From JAUVIB01 sp964424545 (GTDB taxonomy: Bacteria; Calditrichota; Calditrichia; Calditrichales; Calditrichaceae), in NCBI GenBank assembly GCA_964424545.1, contig CAYRJN010000172.1, positions 1-8,243 of the forward strand: a stretch of DNA of 8,243 nt, in the 5' to 3' direction. Positions 1-6,281 of the stretch are shown in pieces (the stretch's first letter is position 1; every line of letters begins with the position of its first letter). A model generated the notes under the pieces. That model was not told where the DNA came from and made no database searches. It worked only from the letters and a program-made list of their open reading frames with translations. The position numbers were made by a program, and so were the translations under genes.

Positions 1-134
1 TAAGCTAACTACCCAAAAGTTTTTTTTACCAAATATAATCGCTCAGCTTAGGTAAAAATAAATGAAAATGTCCGAAATAGATTGATTTTTGAAATTTCGA
101 TACTACCTAATAGGCCAGTTCTAAGCCGTCGGAT

Positions 135-179
135 AATGACACACGGGGAAAGCCGCGGTGTAACGCTGTGTTATTTTTT
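135..179 (+). terminator. Weak terminator-like hairpin with T-run
   Basis: Bases 135-143 (AATGACACA) pair with 167-175 (TGTGTTATT) over 9 bp including one G-T wobble. The right arm runs into a T-rich tail to 179. The apical loop is large (23 bases) and holds only a small GG/CC helix, so the hairpin is less compact than the other terminators in the window. It may end a transcript entering from the left. No such gene is visible, so this is tentative. Confidence 0.3.
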
Positions 180-254
180 CTACACTGATTTTGAAACGGC
201 CATTTGTCAATAAAACGCTCACATCCGTCATTGTGATATCTTTCCGTACAATTA

Positions 255-284
255 TTAACTTCCTGCCTACTAAAATTGTATAAT
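255..284 (+). promoter_or_regulatory. Possible sigma70-type promoter of the sdh operon
   Basis: A perfect -10 hexamer TATAAT lies at 279-284. The best -35 candidate is TTAACT at 255-260 with an 18-base spacer, which is a poor match. If used, transcription would start near 291 and leave a leader of roughly 210 bases before sdhC. In DNA this AT-rich a chance TATAAT is not rare, so the call rests on position and on the absence of a better candidate. Confidence 0.25.
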
Positions 285-488
285 AAAATTATATTTTATC
301 AAGGAATTAAAATTTATTCAAAATATATTTACTATTAATTTTATATTTGGGAATTTTTTGTTAAATTAGCAATTAATGAGACGCTTATTTCGAGTTATTT
401 TTGTTATGTTGAACAAGATTTAATTGGTCTCAATATTAATTAACTTTTAAACTTTTATTTATTTAAGTAATATTAATCATTTAAATGC

Positions 489-492
489 GGAG
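489..492 (+). promoter_or_regulatory. Ribosome binding site that decides the sdhC start
   Basis: GGAG at 489-492 lies 7 bases before the ATG at 500. The alternative in-frame ATG at 485 has only AT-rich sequence upstream with no purine-rich site. The GGAG would also fall inside the coding region if 485 were used. The start at 500 is therefore preferred. Confidence 0.65.
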
Positions 493-499
493 CTTGCCC

Positions 500-1201
500 A
501 TGATTCCAATATCAAGGTCATTTTCATCGTCGCTCGGTAAAAAAATTATTATGGGTTTAACCGGATTGGGGTTAAGCCTGTTTCTTACCGGCCATCTGCT
601 CGGGAATCTGAGTCTTTTTTTAACGGATCGCGGTCCGTTTAATGCATATGCTCATTTCCTAACCGGCTTAGGAGAACTGTTATACATGGTTGAAGCCGGG
701 TTGTTGCTTATTTTTCTTTTCCACGCTTTTTACGGCATTTGGGTCACATATGTCAATTGGCGATCCAGACCAATCGGTTATGAAGTTGTTACGCCGGCCA
801 AAGGCGCCAGCCGCAAAACCATTGCCTCGAGCACCATGATATATACCGGATTGACTATCGGCGTTTTTGTAATTTTGCATATTTTATTCTTTAAATACGG
901 CCCCGGTGTCGCGGAAGGTTATAAATATATGCATGACGGCAAGGAGATACGCGATCTCTATAAGCTGGTATATGAAGCTTTCGGCAATGGCTGGTACGTA
1001 TTATGGTACAGCGTTACTTTGATTTTTCTCGGATACCATTTAAGTCATGGTTTTTGGAGCGCCTTTCAATCACTCGGCATAAATCACCCAGTTTATACGC
1101 CGTTCCTGCAAAAATTAGCCGTCATTTTCGGTATCGTCATCGGCGGCGGTTTTCTGTCAATCCCCTTATATATCTTTTTATCAACAGGAGGGCTCCAATG
1201 A
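500..1201 (+). CDS. sdhC: Succinate dehydrogenase cytochrome b subunit (dihaem b558 type)
   Basis: Membrane anchor of complex II, which carries electrons from the iron-sulfur subunit through two b haems to the quinone pool, normally menaquinone in this type. The 233-residue protein shows five hydrophobic segments at about 16-40, 61-85, 110-132, 163-190 and 203-228, as in the single-anchor b558 family, and no sdhD is present. Four histidines sit in the expected helices and are the likely axial haem ligands: H32 (TGHLLGN), H75 (FHAFYG), H127 (ILHILFF) and H180 (GYHLSHGFWSAF), with H183 an alternative to H180. I start it at 500 rather than 485 because of the GGAG at 489-492; the longer form adds only MRSLP. 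It is the first gene of sdhCAB, and its TGA overlaps the sdhA ATG by four bases, suggesting coupled translation. Family assignment is firm; succinate oxidation rather than fumarate reduction is inferred. Confidence 0.93.
   Translation: MIPISRSFSSSLGKKIIMGLTGLGLSLFLTGHLLGNLSLFLTDRGPFNAYAHFLTGLGELLYMVEAGLLLIFLFHAFYGIWVTYVNWRSRPIGYEVVTPAKGASRKTIASSTMIYTGLTIGVFVILHILFFKYGPGVAEGYKYMHDGKEIRDLYKLVYEAFGNGWYVLWYSVTLIFLGYHLSHGFWSAFQSLGINHPVYTPFLQKLAVIFGIVIGGGFLSIPLYIFLSTGGLQ
1186..1192 (+). promoter_or_regulatory. Ribosome binding site fixing the sdhA start
   Basis: AGGAGGG lies 5 bases before the ATG at 1198, inside the last codons of sdhC. It shows that sdhA begins at 1198, although its reading frame stays open back to 1003 inside sdhC. 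Confidence 0.85.
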
Positions 1202-3108
1202 AATTAGATTCTAAAATCCCTAACGGCGCATTGGCGGAAAAATGGGATAATCATAAATTTGAAATGAAACTGGTCAACCCTAAAAACAAACGTAAATTTA
1301 AAATTATTGTTGTAGGAACCGGACTTGCCGGCGCTTCCGCCGCCGCATCGCTCGGCGAACTGGGTTATCACGTTTTAAATTTCTGCATCCAGGATTCTCC
1401 TCGACGCGCTCATAGTATCGGCGCGCAAGGCGGCATCAATGCCGCAAAAAATTACCCTAACGATGGAGACAGCATCTGGCGTTTGTTTTACGACACCATC
1501 AAAGGCGGCGATTACCGTTCGCGAGAAGCCAATGTTTATCGGCTTGCACAGGTGAGTAATAACATCATCGATCAAACGGTTGCTCAGGGCGTACCCTACG
1601 CCCGCGAATACGGCGGCTTGTTTGCCAACCGCTCTTTCGGCGGCGCACAGGTATCGCGTACTTTTTATGCTCGCGGTCAGACGGGTCAACAACTGCTTCT
1701 CGGCGCTTACGGTGCGCTGAACGCACAAATCGAAGCCGGGATGGTGCAGATGTATTCCCGCCGTGAAATGGTCGATTTAGTGATAATAGACGGTAAAGCG
1801 CGCGGTATTGTTACGCGCAATTTGATTACCGGTGAATTTGAACGTTTTGCCGCAGACGCCGTTGTTTTGGCTACCGGCGGTTATGCACAGGTATATTATT
1901 TATCAACCAATGCCATAAACTCTAACGCTTCGGCTATTTGGAGAGCTCATAAAAAAGGCGCGGCTTTTGCCAACCCCTGTTTCGTACAAATTCATCCCAC
2001 CTGTATCCCCCGTTCCGGGGATTATCAATCGAAACTGACCTTAATGAGCGAAAGTCTACGAAACGACGGACGCGTTTGGGTACCCAAGAAAAGAGGCGAT
2101 AAACGTCATCCAAACGATATACCCGAAGAAGAAAGAGATTATTATCTCGAACGTAAATATCCGGCATTCGGTAATATGGTGCCGCGCGATGTGGCTTCAA
2201 GGAACGCTAAAATGGTTTGCGACGAAGGCCGCGGTGTCGGTGAAACCGGTTTGGCCGTTTATCTCGATTTTCGAGACGCCATTAAGGAGTTCGGACGAAA
2301 AACAATCGAAGAGCGTTACGGCAACTTGTTTGAAATGTATAAAGAAATTACCGACGAGGACGGCTATGAAGTGCCCATGCGTATCTATCCGGCTCCTCAC
2401 TACACTATGGGCGGTTTATGGGTTGATTATGATCTGATGAGCAATATTCCCGGCTTGCATGTTATTGGCGAGGCTAATTTTTCCGATCACGGCGCAAATC
2501 GTCTCGGAGCCAGCGCTTTAATGCAGGGCCTGGCGGACGGATATTTTGTTCTGCCTTATACCATCGGCAACTATCTCGGGAGCAATCCTCAGGAAAAAGT
2601 CACTACGGATCATGAAGCTTTTAAAGAGGCGGAAGCGGCTGCAAAAGAAAAATACGATAAATTGCTCGCCGTTAAAGGCAACAAAACCGTAAAAGAATTT
2701 CATCAGGAGCTTGGACAAATCGTTTGGGATTATGTCGGTATGTCGCGCAACGCCGAAGGACTAAACAAAGCGTTGGAACTTATTCCCAAATTACGTGATG
2801 AGTTTTGGCAAAATGTAAAAGTGGCCGGAACGGCTGATTCGCTCAATAAAAACCTGGAGTTTGCAGGACGCGTTTCCGACTACTTTGAGTTAGCTGAATT
2901 GATGGCTAAAGACGCTCTGCACCGCGAAGAATCCTGCGGCGGCCATTTACGCGAAGAGAGCCAAACCCCCGAAGGAGAAGCATTACGAAACGACGAGAAA
3001 TTTACTTATGTCGCTGCCTGGGAGTTTAAAGAACTCGGCAAATGGGAGTTGCATAAAGAACCGTTGGTTTTTGAAAATGTTAAACTTACACAGCGCAGCT
3101 ATAAGTAA
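1198..3108 (+). CDS. sdhA: Succinate dehydrogenase flavoprotein subunit
   Basis: Catalytic subunit on the inner face of the membrane. It oxidises succinate to fumarate on covalently bound FAD and passes electrons to SdhB. The 636-residue protein has the dinucleotide-binding GTGLAG at 40-45; HSIGAQGG at 72-79, where H72 is the expected FAD-linked histidine; ATGG at 225-228; HPT at 266-268; SE at 284-285; R330 in PRDVASR, the expected proton-transfer arginine; HYTMGG at 401-406; and GANRLGAS at 432-439, with R435 expected to bind the dicarboxylate. A helical C-terminal domain begins near 470 and carries SCGGHLREES at 579-588. All expected active-site residues are present. Length fits the 630-670 residue form of the FCB group and Chlamydiae. 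The start at 1198 follows from the AGGAGGG site; an earlier ATG at 1003 would add 65 residues read from inside sdhC. Fumarate reductase activity cannot be ruled out from sequence. Confidence 0.96.
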   Translation: MKLDSKIPNGALAEKWDNHKFEMKLVNPKNKRKFKIIVVGTGLAGASAAASLGELGYHVLNFCIQDSPRRAHSIGAQGGINAAKNYPNDGDSIWRLFYDTIKGGDYRSREANVYRLAQVSNNIIDQTVAQGVPYAREYGGLFANRSFGGAQVSRTFYARGQTGQQLLLGAYGALNAQIEAGMVQMYSRREMVDLVIIDGKARGIVTRNLITGEFERFAADAVVLATGGYAQVYYLSTNAINSNASAIWRAHKKGAAFANPCFVQIHPTCIPRSGDYQSKLTLMSESLRNDGRVWVPKKRGDKRHPNDIPEEERDYYLERKYPAFGNMVPRDVASRNAKMVCDEGRGVGETGLAVYLDFRDAIKEFGRKTIEERYGNLFEMYKEITDEDGYEVPMRIYPAPHYTMGGLWVDYDLMSNIPGLHVIGEANFSDHGANRLGASALMQGLADGYFVLPYTIGNYLGSNPQEKVTTDHEAFKEAEAAAKEKYDKLLAVKGNKTVKEFHQELGQIVWDYVGMSRNAEGLNKALELIPKLRDEFWQNVKVAGTADSLNKNLEFAGRVSDYFELAELMAKDALHREESCGGHLREESQTPEGEALRNDEKFTYVAAWEFKELGKWELHKEPLVFENVKLTQRSYK

Positions 3109-3113
3109 GGAGG
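3106..3113 (+). promoter_or_regulatory. Full-length Shine-Dalgarno of sdhB overlapping the sdhA stop
   Basis: TAAGGAGG at 3106-3113 is complementary to the usual 16S rRNA 3' end over eight bases. It begins with the sdhA stop codon TAA and lies 7 bases before the sdhB ATG. Ribosomes ending sdhA would arrive on the sdhB site, which favours coupled, balanced synthesis of the two subunits. Confidence 0.85.
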
Positions 3114-3120
3114 ACAGAAT

Positions 3121-3876
3121 ATGGAAAACAAAACAATTAAAATACACGTTAAGGTTTGGCGGCAAAAAAACGCCGATGAAAAAGGCGAATTTAAAACATA
3201 TACCGTAGCTAATGTCAATCCAGATATGTCGCTTCTGGAAATGCTTGATGTGCTTAATGAAGACTTGATTAAGAGCGACGATATTCCCATTGAATTTGAC
3301 AATGACTGCCGTGAGGGTATCTGTGGAATGTGCGGTATGGTTATCAACGGAACGGCGCACGGCCCTAAAAGCGGAACGACAACCTGCGAAGTGCGTATGC
3401 GTTATTTCAAAGATGGCGACACCATTGTCTTGGAACCTTGGCGCGCCAAACCCTTCCCTGTAATTAAAGACCTGGTTGTCGATCGCACCGCCTTTGACCG
3501 TATTATGCAGAAAGGCGGCTATATAACAGCCAAAACCGGTTCCGTACCCGAAGCAAACACTATTTTGGTGCCTAAAGATAAAGCCGAGCTGGCTATGGAT
3601 TTTGCGGCTTGCATCGGCTGCGGCGCCTGTGTGGCAGCCTGTCCCAACGCTTCTGCCGCCTTGTTTGTAGGGGCTAAAATATCACAATTGGCTTTATTGC
3701 CGCAGGGGCACCCCGAAGCGGCGCGGCGGGTTGAAAAAATGGTCGCTCAAATGGACGAAGAGATGTTCGGAGCCTGTTCCAACCACGGCGAATGCGAGGC
3801 CGTCTGCCCGAAAGAAATTTCCATCGCCGGTATAGCGCGCATGAGAAGAGAATATTGGAAAGCGGCGGTTAAATAG
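3121..3876 (+). CDS. sdhB: Succinate dehydrogenase iron-sulfur subunit
   Basis: Electron wire of complex II between the FAD of SdhA and the haems of SdhC. The 251-residue protein has an N-terminal ferredoxin-like domain with a [2Fe-2S] site (C63, C68, C71, C89 in CREGICGMC and TTTC). The C-terminal domain has CIGCGACVAACP with C164, C167, C170 and C174, and CSNHGECEAVCP with C219, C225 and C229. By family pattern C164, C167, C170 and C229 hold the [4Fe-4S] cluster, while C174, C219 and C225 hold the [3Fe-4S] cluster. The third position is a free slot between C170 and C174 rather than a fourth ligand, as usual. All eleven cysteines of the family are present. It is the last gene of the operon, 12 bases after sdhA, and is followed 25 bases later by a strong terminator. 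Length is normal for the form found in the FCB group. Confidence 0.95.
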   Translation: MENKTIKIHVKVWRQKNADEKGEFKTYTVANVNPDMSLLEMLDVLNEDLIKSDDIPIEFDNDCREGICGMCGMVINGTAHGPKSGTTTCEVRMRYFKDGDTIVLEPWRAKPFPVIKDLVVDRTAFDRIMQKGGYITAKTGSVPEANTILVPKDKAELAMDFAACIGCGACVAACPNASAALFVGAKISQLALLPQGHPEAARRVEKMVAQMDEEMFGACSNHGECEAVCPKEISIAGIARMRREYWKAAVK

Positions 3877-3901
3877 ACAAAATATACGCATAGTCTTTTT
3901 T

Positions 3902-3950
3902 GTTGTCATTATTCTCAGAATATTTCCATGGGGATAATGACAACTTTTTT
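3902..3950 (+). terminator. Rho-independent terminator of the sdh operon
   Basis: GTTGTCATTAT at 3902-3912 pairs perfectly with ATAATGACAAC at 3934-3944. The stem can be extended inward to 16 bp with two G-T pairs, leaving an 11-base loop. Six T residues follow at once (3945-3950). It lies 25 bases after the sdhB stop. It lacks an A-run on its left side, so it should act only on the plus strand. Confidence 0.85.
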
Positions 3951-4011
3951 CGGTTAAACAAAATATTTCCATAATCGCAAGATAGCGATTTCCGCGGCGC
4001 ATAAAACACGT

Positions 4012-4024
4012 TTGATTATATCAA
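4012..4024. repeat. Short inverted repeat TTGAT-N3-ATCAA, possible operator
   Basis: Perfect 5-bp half-sites separated by TAT. The half-sites equal those of the FNR/CRP-family consensus TTGAT-N4-ATCAA, but the spacer is one base short. It lies about 170 bases upstream of the acs promoter. A regulatory role is only a guess. Confidence 0.25.
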
Positions 4025-4191
4025 TCGATCTACGGTTAATTACGCATTAAAAATACCGATGTGTGTTATTTAAACAGTTTATCTGTTGAACGCATCATTC
4101 CGCGACAGCCTCCTTTGTTTTCCCATTATTACCACACCGCCTTACGGGACTTTTACGTTATAAAGGCCTAATTGTGAAATATAGTATTATT

Positions 4192-4220
4192 TTGATTTAT
4201 ATTCCATTTTATATTATACT
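4192..4220 (+). promoter_or_regulatory. Sigma70-like promoter of acs
   Basis: TTGATT at 4192-4197 and TATACT at 4215-4220 are separated by exactly 17 bases; these match 4 and 5 of the 6 consensus positions respectively. Transcription would begin near 4227, giving a leader of about 36 bases that contains the acs ribosome binding site. This is the best promoter match I found in the window. Confidence 0.55.
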
Positions 4221-4262
4221 TATCTACAGTACTTTAACCCCGATTAAACATAGGAGATTATC

Positions 4263-6161
4263 ATGACAGAAAAAAAATTGGAAGGCGATGTTTATTACCC
4301 TTCTCAGGAAGTCATTGATCAGGCAAATATTAAAGATTATGACAAATTGTATAAGTATTCCATTGAAAACAGGGAACAGTTTTGGACTGAAGAAGCGGAA
4401 AATTTAGAATGGTTTAAAAAATGGGATAAAGTTTTGGACGACAGTAAAAAACCCTTCTATAAGTGGTATGTCGGGGGAAAAATCAATATCGTGCATAATG
4501 CTATTGATCGTCATTTGAAAACCTGGCGCAAAAACAAATTGGCCCTAATTTGGGAAGGCGAACCGGGAGATTTCAGAACATTTTCCTACCATGCCTTAAA
4601 TCGCGAAGTGCGTAAATTTGCTAATATCTTGCATAGCATGGGTGTCAAAAAAGGCGATATCGTCACCATCTATATGCCCCAGATTCCGGAGTTAATGTTT
4701 GCCATGCTGGCTTGCGCCAAGATCGGCGCCGTACACAGCGTCGTTTACGGAGGATTCAGCGTCGAAGCGCTGGCTGAACGTATTGCCGACGCCCGCAGTA
4801 AAGTTCTCGTTACGGCGGACGGGGGCTGGCGCAGGGGTAAAATCAATGATCTCAAAGCTATTGTCGATGAAGCCATTAAGCGTTCACCGATGATTGAGAC
4901 CTGCATTGTCGTTAAACGAACGGGACATGATGTGTATATGGAAAGCGGTCGTGATTTTTGGTACCATGACTTAATGGAACTGCCCATCGCTTGCCACAAC
5001 TGCGATACGGCTATAATGGACGCTGAAGATCCTTTGTTTATTCTCTACACATCAGGCACCACAGGCAAACCGAAAGGACAGGTGCATACGCATGGAGGCT
5101 ATGCAGTTTATACTTCTACTACTCATAAATATGTTTTTGATATTAAAGATGAAGACCGTTGGTGGTGCGCCGCCGATCCCGGCTGGATTACCGGCCATAG
5201 TTATATCATTTACGGCCCGTTGATCAACGGCGCTACGGTTATGATGTACGAAGGAGCACCGAATTATCCTTACCCCAATCGCTGGTGGAATATGATTGAA
5301 AAATACGGTATCACAATTTTATATACATCTCCCACAGCTATTCGGGGCTTAATGCGCTTTGGAGACGATTGGCCGGAAAGATATGATATCAGCTCCTTGA
5401 GATTGTTAGGTTCGGTCGGCGAACCCATTAATCCCGAAGCATGGCGTTGGTACTATGAAGTGATAGGAAAGAAAAAGTGTCCTATTATGGATACATGGTG
5501 GCAGACGGAAACCGGCGGTTTTATGATTACACCCCTGCCTATTACGCCGTTAAAACCCGGTTCGGCTACCAAACCGTTTTTCGGCAATGAAATGGCCGTA
5601 GTAGATGAAAAAGGAAACGAAGTAAAAACGGGTGAAGAGGGTAACTTAGTCATTAAAAATCCCTGGCCGGGCATGGCGCGCACTATTCTCGGCGACCCCG
5701 ACCGCTATGTGAACACTTATTGGAAAGAATACGAAAAACAGGGATGGTATCAGGCCGGCGATTCGGCGCGTGTCGACAAAGACGGTTATTTTTGGATCAT
5801 CGGACGAACAGACGACGTTATTAAGGTAAGCGGTTATCGTTTGGGAACGGCGGAAATCGAGAGCGCGCTCGTTTCTCATGCGGATGTAGCCGAAGCGGCG
5901 GCTATTGCGCTACCCCACGAATTAAAAGGCCATGCGATTCATACTTTTGTAATTTTACGCGCCGGAGTTAACGGCTCTAAAGAGATGGAAGAGGCCTTAA
6001 AGAAACACGTCAGCAGCGAAATGGGCCCCATTGCCAAACCGGAAACGGTTACCTTTGTTGATTCCCTGCCAAAGACGCGCAGCGGTAAAATCATGCGACG
6101 TGTATTAAAGGCCCGAGCGCTTGGTCAGGATGAAGGCGATTTAAGTACATTGGAACAATAA
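4263..6161 (+). CDS. acs: Acetyl-CoA synthetase (AMP-forming)
   Basis: Cytoplasmic enzyme that joins acetate and CoA using ATP, releasing AMP and pyrophosphate, through an acetyl-adenylate. The 632-residue protein has an N-terminal ACS cap (about 15-75) and the AMP-binding fold with the P-loop-like YTSGTTGKPKG (262-272), DPGWITGHSY (305-314), VGEPI (385-389) and TWWQTETGG (411-419). W413 is the tryptophan that keeps the acyl pocket small enough for acetate. D500, R515, D517 and R526 fall at the same numbers as the ATP-binding and hinge residues I recall for the Salmonella enzyme. The C-terminal PKTRSGKIMRR (603-613) carries K609, the lysine acetylated by Pat-type enzymes in other bacteria. 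AGGAGA at 4252-4257 supports the start. It is a single-gene unit between its own promoter and terminator. Acetate as substrate is well supported; propionate is a minor alternative. Confidence 0.95.
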   Translation: MTEKKLEGDVYYPSQEVIDQANIKDYDKLYKYSIENREQFWTEEAENLEWFKKWDKVLDDSKKPFYKWYVGGKINIVHNAIDRHLKTWRKNKLALIWEGEPGDFRTFSYHALNREVRKFANILHSMGVKKGDIVTIYMPQIPELMFAMLACAKIGAVHSVVYGGFSVEALAERIADARSKVLVTADGGWRRGKINDLKAIVDEAIKRSPMIETCIVVKRTGHDVYMESGRDFWYHDLMELPIACHNCDTAIMDAEDPLFILYTSGTTGKPKGQVHTHGGYAVYTSTTHKYVFDIKDEDRWWCAADPGWITGHSYIIYGPLINGATVMMYEGAPNYPYPNRWWNMIEKYGITILYTSPTAIRGLMRFGDDWPERYDISSLRLLGSVGEPINPEAWRWYYEVIGKKKCPIMDTWWQTETGGFMITPLPITPLKPGSATKPFFGNEMAVVDEKGNEVKTGEEGNLVIKNPWPGMARTILGDPDRYVNTYWKEYEKQGWYQAGDSARVDKDGYFWIIGRTDDVIKVSGYRLGTAEIESALVSHADVAEAAAIALPHELKGHAIHTFVILRAGVNGSKEMEEALKKHVSSEMGPIAKPETVTFVDSLPKTRSGKIMRRVLKARALGQDEGDLSTLEQ

Positions 6162-6172
6162 AAATATTGTCG

Positions 6173-6211
6173 ATAAAAAAAGGGAAATATTTTATATTTC
6201 CCTTTTTTTAT
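6173..6211 (+). terminator. Rho-independent terminator of acs
   Basis: Bases 6173-6190 pair perfectly with 6194-6211 over 18 bp around a TTT loop. The core is AGGGAAATAT/ATATTTCCCT, with an A-run on the left (6175-6181) and a T-run on the right (6203-6209). It begins 11 bases after the acs stop. The A-run would let it work on the minus strand too, though no minus-strand gene nearby clearly needs that. Confidence 0.88.
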
Positions 6212-6281
6212 GGAATATTTTCTATATTATTATTGTTGTCAACGATAATTAATCTATTAACATTCATTTGACGGAGGCAGC

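Larger units (their letters stand above)
1..499. other. Long AT-rich non-coding region upstream of the sdh operon
   Basis: I find no convincing gene on either strand in this stretch. It is much more AT-rich than the coding DNA, most of all from about 250 to 484. It contains a terminator-like hairpin near 135-179, an everted TCACA/TGTGA pair at 219-236, a perfect TATAAT hexamer at 279-284 and a 7-bp inverted repeat at 283-299. The left end shows no coding tail, so the preceding gene ends or begins outside the window. It probably carries the sdh promoter and a leader of up to about 200 bases. Confidence 0.6.
3877..4262. other. Intergenic region between sdhB and acs
   Basis: These 386 bases hold no convincing gene. 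In order they contain the sdh terminator (3902-3950), a 6-bp hairpin AATCGC/GCGATT (3973-3990), a TTGAT-TAT-ATCAA inverted repeat (4012-4024), a 10-codon minus-strand ORF with a perfect Shine-Dalgarno (4116-4066), and the acs promoter (4192-4220) with its ribosome binding site (4252-4257). The stretch 4025-4190 is otherwise unexplained. Confidence 0.7.

Noticed and set aside
1..58. Hairpins TAAGCT/AGCTTA (1-6 with 45-50) and TTTTTACC/GGTAAAAA (23-30 with 51-58)
   Set aside because: They exclude each other, have long loops and are not followed by a T-run, so no terminator or riboswitch can be claimed.
396..403. TATTTTTG matching the Bacteroidota -7 element TAnnTTTG
   Set aside because: No matching -33 TTG element lies at the right distance. 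Such a match is expected by chance in T-rich DNA.
485..499. Earlier sdhC start adding five residues (MRSLP)
   Set aside because: There is no ribosome binding site ahead of 485, while GGAG at 489-492 is well spaced for 500.
1003..1197. Possible 65-residue N-terminal extension of SdhA from an ATG at 1003
   Set aside because: This stretch is the coding end of sdhC in another frame. The basic peptide it would give has no family similarity, and AGGAGGG sits correctly before the ATG at 1198.
1375..2718. Several open frames on the minus strand opposite sdhA, and a short plus-strand frame at 2189-2437
   Set aside because: They overlap a gene with complete catalytic motifs, have no ribosome binding sites of note and no recognisable protein features. 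They are shadows.
131..3942. The 11-mer GGATAATGACA shared between the left hairpin (131-141) and the sdh terminator (3932-3942)
   Set aside because: The match stops at 11 bases, and both copies serve different hairpins. With only two copies, chance is the simplest explanation.
3694..4002. Minus-strand open frame of 102 residues running from the sdhB terminator into sdhB
   Set aside because: It starts in the intergenic region, crosses the terminator hairpin and reads cysteine-rich antisense of sdhB. No ribosome binding site or family pattern is seen.
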